A DNA stretch of 20,893 bases from Clostridia bacterium (GTDB taxonomy: Bacteria > Bacillota_A > Clostridia > Christensenellales > CAG-138): contig JAFPXU010000155.1 in assembly GCA_017394605.1 (NCBI GenBank), positions 1 to 20,893 of the forward strand, read 5' to 3'. Below the pieces are notes generated by a model, which saw nothing but the letters and a program-made list of their open reading frames with translations, had not been told where the DNA came from and ran no database searches. Positions 1 through 6,637 of this stretch are shown one piece after another; position 1 is the first letter of the stretch, and every line of letters starts with the position of its first letter. The translations under genes were made by a program, and so were the position numbers.

Positions 1-9
1 ATTTGTATG

Positions 10-15
10 TATAAT
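10..15 (+). promoter_or_regulatory. Possible -10 element for the symporter gene
   Basis: A perfect TATAAT lies about 75 bases before the symporter start. The matching -35 would fall outside the window, so the promoter is only half visible. A small hairpin (GTGT/ACAC, followed by TTTT) lies at about 36-54 in the would-be leader. Its stem is too short to call a terminator. Confidence 0.4.
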
Positions 16-88
16 ATGGGATAGATTCGGGAAATGTGTCGGAAAACACTTTTCATCACAACAATCTAATTACTGGGAGGTTATTAAT

Positions 89-1579
89 ATGGAAGGTATG
101 CAGATTCAGATTATTCCGCTCATTATCGTGGTGGCATATCTAGTCGGCATGTTGGTCGTAGGCTTCTTTGTAAGCAAGCTGAAGATCAAGAACTCGAAAG
201 ACTACCTGGTCGCCGGACGCCGCATGGGCCTGTTTATGGTCGCGTTCTCACTGTCCGCGAACAACATCGGCGGTGGCTGCACAACCGGTGTTGCCCAGAA
301 GGCTTTCGGCAACTGGGGTCTGTCCGCCTGCTGGTACGTACTCGCCTGCTCAATCGCTATGATTCCGCTCGCGTACTTCGCACCGAAGATCCGCAAAACC
401 CTGGCCATTACGATTCCTGAAGTTGTCGGCCGCCGTTTCGGTAAGCTTTCCAGCAACTTCACCGCGATCCTGTCCGTGTTCTCGCTGTTCTGCCTGACAT
501 CGTCACAGATCCTGGCTTCCGGTTCCGTCATCAGCGCTCTCATTCCCTCAATTCCGCTGAATGTCTGCCTGATCTTTGCCGGTATCGTCATCATTCTGTA
601 CACGACCCTCGGCGGCATGATCGCTGACCAGATCTCCGACTTGGTTCAGTTCCTGATCATTCTCGTAGGTCTTGCTATCGCGACCCCCATCGTACTCAAA
701 TCTGCCGGCGGCTGGTCTGCCATCGCTGCGAAACTGCCGGGCGAGAAGCTGAACTTCACGCAGATCGGCTGGGCATCCATCATCGGCTACATTTTCCAGT
801 ACATCTGCACGTTCCTTGTAGGTCCGGAAATGGTAACCCGTTTCGAAACAGCAAAAGACGAGAAGACCGCGCGCAACGCGTCCTTCCTCTCAGCTGTTCT
901 GATGGCGGCGATGTCCATTTTCCCGACACTGCTCGGTCTTGCCGCTTTCGCGCTCAAGGATCAGATCCCCGGACTCGCGGAAAACGGTTCCAACGCCATG
1001 ATGATGGTCACAGGACACTATGCCCCTGGCTTTATCACCGGTCTTATCTCCGCTGCTATCATCTGCGCTACGATGTCCTCCGCTGACTCGAACCTGCTGT
1101 GCATGTCCACGATGATCATCAACGACCTCTACAAAGGTTTCGGCGGAAAGAAGCAGCTGTCCGAGAAACAGATCATCTTCTGGACCCGTTTCAGCAACGT
1201 CATCGGCGCTCTGGTCGCTATGGCGATTCAGTTGCTCGGTATTGCCGGCAGCATTATCGCGCTGAACACCTTCGCCTTCGGTATCCGCTGCGCAGGTCCG
1301 TTCTCCGCTTATGCACTCGGTCTTGTCGTTCCGAAAGCAACCAAGAATTCCGGTTTGTTCTCAATCATTACCGGAACGATCGGTTTCGTCGTCTGGCAGC
1401 TGCTCCCGAGCGTCAATACCTACCTGATGCCTGTTGTCTTCGGAAGTCTTATCTCCGTAGTCACATTCTTCGTCGTCAACTGGATCGAGTGGGGCAGAGG
1501 TGTTGCGCCCGCGCCGTCCGCTTATCTCTCTGATGAGGAAGCTGCCGCGGTCATTGCTGCAGAGCAGCAGGACATGTAA
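89..1579 (+). CDS. Sodium:solute symporter (SSS/SSF family) permease
   Basis: Polytopic inner-membrane protein of 496 residues, the usual length for the SSS family (PutP, PanF and relatives), which couples Na+ entry to uptake of a small organic solute. About 13 hydrophobic segments fill the chain. Family marks are an early SKDYLVAGRRMG stretch near residues 36-47, a glycine-rich NNIGGG segment in the next helix, and the late signature around residues 325-350 where SSADSNLLCMST precedes NDLYKG. The serines there correspond to the region forming the Na2 site in the family. The tail is short, acidic and alanine-rich. The start at 89 is supported by GGGAGG at 75-80 with 8-base spacing; an internal ATG at 98 is less well placed. 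It stands alone, with a terminator just after it. The substrate cannot be told from sequence. Confidence 0.9.
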   Translation: MEGMQIQIIPLIIVVAYLVGMLVVGFFVSKLKIKNSKDYLVAGRRMGLFMVAFSLSANNIGGGCTTGVAQKAFGNWGLSACWYVLACSIAMIPLAYFAPKIRKTLAITIPEVVGRRFGKLSSNFTAILSVFSLFCLTSSQILASGSVISALIPSIPLNVCLIFAGIVIILYTTLGGMIADQISDLVQFLIILVGLAIATPIVLKSAGGWSAIAAKLPGEKLNFTQIGWASIIGYIFQYICTFLVGPEMVTRFETAKDEKTARNASFLSAVLMAAMSIFPTLLGLAAFALKDQIPGLAENGSNAMMMVTGHYAPGFITGLISAAIICATMSSADSNLLCMSTMIINDLYKGFGGKKQLSEKQIIFWTRFSNVIGALVAMAIQLLGIAGSIIALNTFAFGIRCAGPFSAYALGLVVPKATKNSGLFSIITGTIGFVVWQLLPSVNTYLMPVVFGSLISVVTFFVVNWIEWGRGVAPAPSAYLSDEEAAAVIAAEQQDM

Positions 1580-1615
1580 GACATGTAATCATCTGACAGT
1601 ATCCCGAAGCAATAC

Positions 1616-1646
1616 GGAACCGCTCCGCAAGGAACGGTTCCTTTTG
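1616..1646 (+). terminator. Rho-independent terminator after the symporter gene
   Basis: A 7-bp stem GGAACCG/CGGTTCC (1616-1622 with 1635-1641) is followed by TTTTGT. It lies 36 bases after the symporter stop codon. Confidence 0.8.
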
Positions 1647-1701
1647 TATTCTCTTTTCCTACTCTCTGGAGAATTGAATTATATCCTGATACCCGAATCT
1701 A

Positions 1702-1710
1702 TGGTATGAT
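1702..1710 (+). promoter_or_regulatory. Extended -10 promoter for dnaX
   Basis: TGG followed by TATGAT fits an extended -10 (TGnTATnnT). No good -35 is seen 17 bases upstream. Transcription would start near 1717, giving a leader of about 40 bases to the dnaX start. Confidence 0.5.
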
Positions 1711-1758
1711 AAAATATCATCTGCTTTTCATCCGAGCAGGCAAGGAAAGGGCATCCGA

Positions 1759-3417
1759 ATGGCATACCGAGCATTATACCGCGAATACCGCCCGAAGCTG
1801 TTCCAGGAAGTGATCGGGCAATCGCACATCACAACGATTCTGCAGAATCAGATTTCGGCGGATCATGTTGCGCACGCATACCTGTTCTGCGGATCCCGTG
1901 GAACCGGCAAAACCAGTACCGCTAAAATTTTCGCGCGTGCCCTCAACTGTGAAAGCCCGGATCACGGCGAACCCTGCGGAGTCTGCCGGTCCTGCGTCAG
2001 GTCCGGAAAACAGGAATGTCCGGATATCGTTGAAATGGACGCTGCAACCAACAACGGCGTTGACAATGTCAGGAGTCTGATAGAAAAAGCGCAGTATACC
2101 CCGCTTGAACTGAAAAAGAGGGTCTTTATCATTGATGAAGCGCATATGATTACCGGGCCCGCCTTCAACGCGCTGCTGAAAACACTGGAAGAACCGCCCT
2201 CGCATATTGTTTTCATCCTGGCCACGACAGAACCTCAGAAGATACCTGCCACGATTATATCCAGATGTCAGCGGTTTGATTTTCACCGGCTCACCGCAGG
2301 GGATATCGAGTCGACCTTAAAAAGCGTTCTTCAGAAAGCAAATGCGGTGGCGGACGACGAAGCGCTCTCCATCATTGCTCATGCGGCAGAAGGCAGCATG
2401 CGCGACGCACTCTCTCTTGCGGATCAGTGTCTCTCGTTCTGCGGCGGAGCCATTACAAGCGCGGATGTCAACGATATCCTCGGCAGCATGGAACAGAACT
2501 TCCTGTTTCAGATTTCGGAAGAGTTGATTGCTCTGAACGCAGACAGAACCCTTCAGATGCTGGATAAAGTTGTTCGGAGCGGGAGAACGCTTCCTGTTTT
2601 CTGTCAGGATCTGGCAGGTCATTTCCGTTCGCTGCTGCTCGCAAAAACATGCGGCAGGTGTGAGGACATACTGGAATGTACCCCTGAACGGATGGACCGT
2701 TATCTCCGGCAGGCAGAAAAAGCATCCGGAAGCTGGCTCCTTTCTTCTCTGGAAACGCTTCTTCAGGTCCGCAGCGAGTTGAGATACTTCCTTTCTCCCC
2801 GGATCCCACTGGAGTCCGCGCTGGTACGTATCTGCCATCCGGAGGCATCGGTATCGGTCTCAAATCTTGAGACCCGGGTCGCTCTTCTCGAAAAACAAAT
2901 CTCCGCACTGTCTTCCGCTCCTGCGGGACTTCGTTTTGATGCAGCCCCTCAGGCCAATAAAACAGTCCCCGATTGCTCGATTCCCCCAGAATCCCGCTCA
3001 GAGCAGGTTCCTGCGGAAGCCCCGTCCGATCGTCACGCTGCAGAAATGGAACGGAAACCGGGCCCTAAGGCGGAGCAATCCGCCCCGCTGAAAAACGACG
3101 CCAGCGCGGAAGCGGTATGGAACGCGGTACTGCTCTCTGTCGAGAGAAGCAATCCGCTGGAGATCCAGTTCCTGACGCACGCTTTTCCTCAGTCCCTTCA
3201 GAACAATGTCCTGACAATCGGATATGACAAAAGCAGAGAGACGCTTTATAATCTTGTCAGCACAAAGCCGCACCAGGATAAAATCAACCGGGCACTGGAA
3301 GAGGTACGGCCGGGCACGAAAGTTGCAACCGTCCTGATCAGCCGGCAGCCTGTCTCCGATGAGACGGAAGCACGGCTCAGAGCTGAATTCGGAGACAAAT
3401 TAACGATAGAAGAATAA
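1759..3417 (+). CDS. dnaX: DNA polymerase III subunits gamma/tau
   Basis: Clamp-loader ATPase of the replisome, which loads the beta clamp and links polymerase to helicase. Visible in the 552 residues: Walker [10 protein letters not shown] at 45-53 (Lys51); the zinc module Cys64, Cys73, Cys76 and Cys79 (C-x8-C-x2-C-x2-C); Walker B DEAH at 126-129; and the SRC sensor/arginine-finger motif near residue 170. The clamp-loader domains run to about residue 370. A low-complexity Pro/Ala/Glu linker follows (about 390-450), then a C-terminal tau-like domain. The start has AAGGAAAGG at 1742-1750, 8 bases before ATG. It heads the dnaX-ybaB-recR operon. I saw no obvious slippery heptamer paired with a stimulatory hairpin, so a frameshifted short form is not supported. 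Confidence 0.96.
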   Translation: MAYRALYREYRPKLFQEVIGQSHITTILQNQISADHVAHAYLFCGSRGTGKTSTAKIFARALNCESPDHGEPCGVCRSCVRSGKQECPDIVEMDAATNNGVDNVRSLIEKAQYTPLELKKRVFIIDEAHMITGPAFNALLKTLEEPPSHIVFILATTEPQKIPATIISRCQRFDFHRLTAGDIESTLKSVLQKANAVADDEALSIIAHAAEGSMRDALSLADQCLSFCGGAITSADVNDILGSMEQNFLFQISEELIALNADRTLQMLDKVVRSGRTLPVFCQDLAGHFRSLLLAKTCGRCEDILECTPERMDRYLRQAEKASGSWLLSSLETLLQVRSELRYFLSPRIPLESALVRICHPEASVSVSNLETRVALLEKQISALSSAPAGLRFDAAPQANKTVPDCSIPPESRSEQVPAEAPSDRHAAEMERKPGPKAEQSAPLKNDASAEAVWNAVLLSVERSNPLEIQFLTHAFPQSLQNNVLTIGYDKSRETLYNLVSTKPHQDKINRALEEVRPGTKVATVLISRQPVSDETEARLRAEFGDKLTIEE

Positions 3418-3479
3418 ATCCCAATCGGTCCGGAGGGACGTTAAACACTACTATTTCAGAATCATACAGGAGAACAGAT

Positions 3480-3818
3480 ATGGCAAAAGGCGGCGGATTC
3501 CCCGGAATGGGCGGAGCAAACATGCAGCAGCTGATGCGTCAGGCGCAGAAAATGCAGGCCGACATGCAAAGATCACAGGAAGAGCTTCAGGCGAAAGAGT
3601 TTACTGCCGATGCGGGCGGTGGAATGGTTTCCGCAACGGTCAGCGGATCACGCGAGCTGAAATCTCTCACGATCAATCCGGCCTGCGTGGATCCCGATGA
3701 CGTAGAGATGCTGCAGGATCTTGTCTGCGCGGCCATCAATGAAGCCATGCGCAAAGCTTCCGAGGAAACGGAACGCGTTATGGGCAAGATCACCGGCGGA
3801 ATGAATTTCGGGTTCTGA
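3480..3818 (+). CDS. YbaB/EbfC family nucleoid-associated protein
   Basis: Small DNA-binding protein of 112 residues, the usual size for the YbaB/EbfC family, whose members form dimers that bind DNA and are encoded between dnaX and recR across bacteria. The N-terminus is rich in Gly, Met and Gln ([23 protein letters not shown]), leading into a long helix with QMQ-like heptads. It is followed by the family's beta-sheet segment ([18 protein letters not shown]) and a C-terminal helix ending in a Gly/Met-rich tail. The start has AGGAG at 3468-3472 with 7-base spacing. It lies 62 bases after dnaX and 16 bases before recR, so it is probably cotranscribed. Its exact role with RecR is not settled in the literature I know. 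Confidence 0.94.
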   Translation: MAKGGGFPGMGGANMQQLMRQAQKMQADMQRSQEELQAKEFTADAGGGMVSATVSGSRELKSLTINPACVDPDDVEMLQDLVCAAINEAMRKASEETERVMGKITGGMNFGF

Positions 3819-3834
3819 CAGGCAGGAGCGCCAC

Positions 3835-4434
3835 GTGATCACCATTGAACCGATCGAAAAGCTTACGACACAGCTCTCGCGGCTTCCCGGGATTGGAAGG
3901 AAAACCGCGCAGCGGCTTGCATATCATATCCTGAGCGTACCGGAAGCGCAGGCGAAGGAACTGGCCGACGCCATCACTGCCGCACGTGAAAACGTATGCA
4001 ACTGTCCCATCTGCGGAACGTATACCGATGTCATCCCGTGCAGGATCTGCTCGGATGACAAGCGTGACGGATCCGTAATCTGCGTTGTCTGTGACCCGCG
4101 GGATGTTGCCGCCATGGAAAAAGTCCGTGAATTCCACGGAAAATACCATGTGCTGCATGGAGTGCTTTCCCCGATGGAAGGTATCGGCCCTAATGATATC
4201 CGCATCCGCGAACTGGTCGAGCGGGTCAGCGACGGTACCGTAAAAGAGGTCATCCTCGCCACAAATCCCGATGTGGAAGGCGAGGCAACCGCCTCTTACA
4301 TCGCAAGACTTCTGAAACCGTTGGGCGTAACGTGTACGAGAATCGCCCACGGTATTCCAATCGGCGGCAATCTCGAGTACACCGATGAAGTAACCCTTGC
4401 AAAAGCTTTGGAAGGCAGACGTCAGCTCGGATGA
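3835..4434 (+). CDS. recR: Recombination mediator protein RecR
   Basis: RecFOR-pathway protein that helps load RecA on gapped DNA, 199 residues as in the family. The order is typical: a helix-hairpin-helix near residues 15-30 ([13 protein letters not shown]), a four-cysteine zinc finger (Cys57, Cys60, Cys69, Cys72), then a Toprim domain starting near residue 78 ([10 protein letters not shown]) and a C-terminal Walker-B-like region ([12 protein letters not shown]). The start is GTG at 3835, chosen because AGGAG at 3824-3828 lies 6 bases upstream and the translated N-terminus matches RecR. Its stop overlaps the next gene's ATG (ATGA at 4431-4434), which implies translational coupling. Confidence 0.96.
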   Translation: MITIEPIEKLTTQLSRLPGIGRKTAQRLAYHILSVPEAQAKELADAITAARENVCNCPICGTYTDVIPCRICSDDKRDGSVICVVCDPRDVAAMEKVREFHGKYHVLHGVLSPMEGIGPNDIRIRELVERVSDGTVKEVILATNPDVEGEATASYIARLLKPLGVTCTRIAHGIPIGGNLEYTDEVTLAKALEGRRQLG

Positions 4435-5303
4435 GACGGTTCCGCTGCACATTATGGATCTGTTGCCTGACAGCCGTGCTTATCTTCGCATGCTCCTGTA
4501 TGCCAAAAGCCGCGAATGTCCCTGCGGAACTCGCCACACAGATTCCAACCCTCTCCCCGACCCCTGTGACGCCTTCCCCGGTCCCTCCAACTCCTGAGCC
4601 AACCGCTTCCCCGACTCCGGAGCCGACTGCCGTCCCCCTGTCGTATTTCGCTCCTACAACCCGAATGCGTTTCGAGGAGCTCGTCGGGGACAACGGCAAC
4701 TATGATCTTCCTCTCGGATATCCGTCTCCGGATACTTACCGTGTTATCGTCGATCTTTATCATCAGGTCGTAATGATTTATGGAAGAGACGGCTCCGGGA
4801 ATTATACGGTCCCCGTCCGCTACATGCTCTGCTCATCCGGGCTGAGAGGATCGACTCCCTGCGGAACCTTTCATCTGCTCCGTTACCGGGTGCGGTTCGG
4901 TTTTTTCCGCAACGACAAGACCTACGGTCAATACTGGACGCTGATCAAAGGGAGAATCTATTTCCACTCCCTTCTGTACGCTGAACGGAATGCGGACACA
5001 TATATAGAGAGTACGTACGACGCGCTTGGAACGCCAGACTCGCACGGCTGTATCCGGCTTACCGTGCCTGACGCACGGTTTATCTATTACAATCTCGGTT
5101 ACGGGACCGAGGTTGAAATCCGGGAAGGCGATCCAAACGATACTCTGACTGCCTCAATCCGTGACTCTCTGATACTGGCCGAACGTCCGGCTGAGCACGT
5201 CACGCTTGTTCCGGGTGAGATCCCTTCTACCGATGTATGGCGGATAGAGGATGTTCCTCTGGAAATCCCCTATGAGGAAGGCAGTCAGAAAAAGCAGAAA
5301 TAA
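4431..5303 (+). CDS. L,D-transpeptidase (YkuD domain), predicted lipoprotein
   Basis: Predicted cell-surface enzyme of 290 residues that would make or exchange 3-3 peptidoglycan cross-links. The N-terminus ([12 protein letters not shown]...) is a basic then hydrophobic signal with candidate lipobox cysteines at 21 and 23 (AC-SC); which one is lipidated is unclear. A linker of Pro-Thr-Ser-Glu repeats (about residues 38-66) would span the outer wall. The YkuD domain follows from about residue 95, with a histidine in FHSLLY near residue 177 and the catalytic SHGC motif at 204-207 (Cys207), followed by IRL. It overlaps recR by 4 bases, so it shares the dnaX-recR transcript, an unusual partner for recombination genes. 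A downstream stem-loop ends the unit. Confidence 0.9.
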   Translation: MRRFRCTLWICCLTAVLIFACSCMPKAANVPAELATQIPTLSPTPVTPSPVPPTPEPTASPTPEPTAVPLSYFAPTTRMRFEELVGDNGNYDLPLGYPSPDTYRVIVDLYHQVVMIYGRDGSGNYTVPVRYMLCSSGLRGSTPCGTFHLLRYRVRFGFFRNDKTYGQYWTLIKGRIYFHSLLYAERNADTYIESTYDALGTPDSHGCIRLTVPDARFIYYNLGYGTEVEIREGDPNDTLTASIRDSLILAERPAEHVTLVPGEIPSTDVWRIEDVPLEIPYEEGSQKKQK

Positions 5304-5311
5304 CACAATCT

Positions 5312-5339
5312 AAAAAGGCATCCGGACGGATGCCTTTTT
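5312..5339. terminator. Bidirectional terminator between the L,D-transpeptidase and zinc-ribbon genes
   Basis: A perfect 12-bp stem (AAAAAGGCATCC with GGATGCCTTTTT) closes a GGAC loop. The A-run and T-run let it work on both strands. It sits between two convergent genes, 8 bases after one stop and 30 bases beyond the other. Confidence 0.9.
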
Positions 5340-5369
5340 AGAGTCTTGCCTATTTTTTTGCGGATTTGC

Positions 5370-5648
5370 TCAGTTCATGCCCTTATGCTTCTGGAAGCAC
5401 TCGCTGCAGTAAACGGGTCTGTCATTGCGGGGCTGGAACGGAACCTTTGTGGGCTTTCCACATTCCGCGCAAACTGCATCAAACATCTCACGCTCGCCAC
5501 CACGCTGATTCTTGCGGGCAGCACGGCAAGCCTTGCAGCGAACGGGTTCATTCTGGAATCCTTTTTCCGCATAGAACTCCTGCTCTCCTGCGGTAAAGAC
5601 GAACTCCGCGCCACAATCTTTGCACACCAACACTTTGTCTTCGAACAT
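5370..5648 (-). CDS. Double zinc-ribbon protein of unknown function
   Basis: Small soluble protein of 92 residues with four CxxC knuckles making two probable zinc ribbons. The first is Cys9/Cys12 with Cys38/Cys41; the second is Cys60/Cys63 with Cys81/Cys84. The second carries the recurring pattern CGKxTxVPFxPxxDRPVYC, which I recognise from the family annotated as zinc-ribbon domain-containing protein. The basic stretch between ribbons (RAARKNQRGGER) suggests nucleic-acid contact, but the function is not established. The start at 5648 has an AGGGG-type SD at 5657-5661, 8 bases upstream. A 353-base gene-free region with a strong promoter and heavy RNA structure lies directly upstream, so the gene may be controlled by, or just follow, a structured RNA. 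Confidence 0.85.
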   Translation of the reverse strand: MFEDKVLVCKDCGAEFVFTAGEQEFYAEKGFQNEPVRCKACRAARKNQRGGEREMFDAVCAECGKPTKVPFQPRNDRPVYCSECFQKHKGMN

Positions 5649-5676
5649 GTCTCTTTCCCCTTTTAAGCCTGTCAGG

Positions 5677-5690
5677 CTGATAATAATCAG
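5677..5690 (-). promoter_or_regulatory. Hairpin just before the zinc-ribbon gene's SD
   Basis: CTGAT-TATT-ATCAG is a perfect 5-bp stem-loop directly 3' of the candidate structured RNA, and GCC-TGACA-GGC (5677-5667) follows at once. Neither is followed by a T-run, so they do not look like terminators. They lie 7-30 bases before the SD and could affect translation or mark a processing point. The strand CTGATT is also complementary to AATCAG at 5760-5755 inside the RNA. Confidence 0.35.
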
Positions 5691-5908
5691 TATCCGGCAG
5701 TGTCTGACCTGGTTTTTAACCCCACACCCGCCAACTGGAAGGTTCGCTCATAAGCTGATTTCGCTCCCCACTACTACCCCTCTCGGATCGCTCCGGTTGG
5801 ACTTACATCTAGGCCGCACTATGATCACGGAAATTTTTCCCGCTTACGTGGATCGCTTCGCCTGCGACTGGCATCGACTTTCAACCACAGACCCACTGCG
5901 CAAACACT
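5691..5908 (-). ncRNA. Candidate structured RNA, about 215 nt, class not identified
   Basis: This is most of the gene-free stretch 5649-6001. Read on the minus strand after a strong promoter, it folds compactly by eye. A long-range helix pairs GCAGTG+TCTG (5899-5888, 2-base bulge) with CAGACACTGC (5706-5697). Enclosed are TGG/CCA (5887-5885 with 5851-5849) around a GCC/GGC hairpin (5872-5860), and CGGGAA/TTTCCG (5842-5828). Next is CCAAC/GTTGG (5800-5796 with 5735-5731) holding a CGGA-GCGA-TCCG GNRA hairpin (5795-5784), then GGTT/AACC (5721-5711). The 3' ACACTGCC can instead pair with local GGCGGGTGT (5732-5724), so two states are possible. It lacks the hallmark sequences I would expect of SRP RNA, RNase P RNA or tmRNA, and its branching does not suit 6S RNA. 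Length, lineage and own promoter would suit the raiA RNA class, which I cannot confirm by eye. Confidence 0.55.
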
Positions 5909-5914
5909 TGTTAC

Positions 5915-5944
5915 ATTATATATTACATTTTCAGAATTGTCCAA
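5915..5944 (-). promoter_or_regulatory. Strong promoter for the structured RNA and zinc-ribbon gene
   Basis: On the minus strand, TTGGAC (5944-5939) or TGGACA (5943-5938) lies 18 or 17 bases before a perfect TATAAT (5920-5915). Start of transcription is expected near 5908. That leaves about 260 bases before the zinc-ribbon start codon, far more than a plain leader needs. Confidence 0.7.
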
Positions 5945-6001
5945 TACTATATTTAGGCAATTCCAAAAGGTTTTCACACTAAAGATGCTGTTTCTTCCCT
6001 T

Positions 6002-6565
6002 TTATGCTCCGCTACCTTCCGGGTAATGCGCGCGGGGCCCGCCGATATACCGCGGCCTCGTACGAGCCATCACGATATTCGCTTCCCCGATTCTTCGGAA
6101 CGCCGTATGAACGGGTACCGCAACCGGTCTCAGGTGCATGCCAATCAGCGTATCCCCGATATCCATACCCAGTGCCGCTCCGGAACACAGGTCCTCTACC
6201 ATGACCGCGTCTTCCAGCCTGCCGTAGACCTCCGTCACAAACGCTCCGCCCGCATGAAGCCAGGGTTCCACGCAGACCTGCCGGAGAGCGTACCGCTCCA
6301 TGCAGGACCTGCTGACACAAAGGGCGCGGTTGATATGCTCGCATCCCTGCGCCGCAAGAAAAACGCCGGCCTCTTCCAGCGGAGGAAGGATTCCTTCGAG
6401 CAATGCCGACGCCACTTCCGCGCTGGAATCCGATCCTATCATCCTGCCCCGTACTTCGCTTGTCGAACATCCAATAACGCAGATTTCTCCCTTGCGGGGC
6501 TTTGCTGCGTCCAGAAGTATCCGGATCCCTTCCGAAGCCTGTTTTGTTATCTCGCTGTAATCCAT
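6002..6565 (-). CDS. UPF0340 family protein (YwlG-like, TIGR01440)
   Basis: Soluble protein of 187 residues matching the UPF0340/YwlG family, which is conserved in Firmicutes and has no settled function. Recognisable stretches are GCSTSEVRGRMIG near residues 32-44, the conserved FLAAQGCEHINRALC segment near 68-82, and the glycine/acid-rich stretch GAALGMDIGDTLIGMHLRPVAVPV near 129-152. There is no signal peptide or membrane segment. The start at 6565 has an AGAGGA-type SD about 7 bases upstream. It is divergent from mutY with only 72 bases between starts. I see no convincing terminator after it, so some read-through into the region at 5650-6000 is possible. Confidence 0.88.
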   Translation of the reverse strand: MDYSEITKQASEGIRILLDAAKPRKGEICVIGCSTSEVRGRMIGSDSSAEVASALLEGILPPLEEAGVFLAAQGCEHINRALCVSRSCMERYALRQVCVEPWLHAGGAFVTEVYGRLEDAVMVEDLCSGAALGMDIGDTLIGMHLRPVAVPVHTAFRRIGEANIVMARTRPRYIGGPRAHYPEGSGA

Positions 6566-6599
6566 ATCCGTTCCTCTGTTTCTTTCATCACGGTTTCAT

Positions 6600-6608
6600 A
6601 TTATAGCA
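6600..6608 (-). promoter_or_regulatory. Extended -10 promoter for the UPF0340 gene
   Basis: On the minus strand, TGC precedes a perfect TATAAT (6605-6600), an extended -10. No convincing -35 is present. Start of transcription is expected near 6593, giving a leader of about 28 bases. Confidence 0.55.
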
Positions 6609-6621
6609 CAGTGTCCCGGTA

Positions 6622-6630
6622 TGGTATACT
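6622..6630 (+). promoter_or_regulatory. Extended -10 promoter for mutY, overlapping its leader
   Basis: TGG followed by TATACT (6625-6630) ends only 7 bases before the mutY ATG at 6638. The normal start of transcription would fall at or next to the start codon. No -35 of quality and no SD are visible. It is back-to-back with the UPF0340 promoter. Confidence 0.5.
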
Positions 6631-6637
6631 TGTTTCT

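Noticed and set aside
1650..1758. SRP RNA gene before dnaX, a common clostridial location
   Set aside because: The gap is only about 110 bases after the terminator and lacks the conserved SRP core.
3069..3084. Perfect hairpin GGCGGA-GCAA-TCCGCC inside dnaX as a frameshift stimulator
   Set aside because: No slippery heptamer precedes it at a useful distance and the frame continues to a full-length tau; probably chance in a GC-rich linker.
4250..4699. Minus-strand open frame with Gly-Val-Ser repeats
   Set aside because: It is the antisense shadow of the Pro-Thr linker of the L,D-transpeptidase and of recR; it has no separate start signal.
5691..5908. SRP RNA, RNase P RNA, tmRNA or 6S RNA
   Set aside because: None of the short conserved core motifs I know for the first three is present, there is no tRNA-like CCA end, and the fold is not a single long bulged rod as in 6S.
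5620..5982. Plus-strand open frame of 120 residues in the gap
   Set aside because: No SD, no family resemblance and odd composition; the stretch is better explained as a folded minus-strand RNA.
6026..6637. Upstream in-frame extension of mutY by 204 residues
   Set aside because: It covers the UPF0340 gene on the other strand, has no MutY-like content, and the standard MutY N-terminus begins at 6638.
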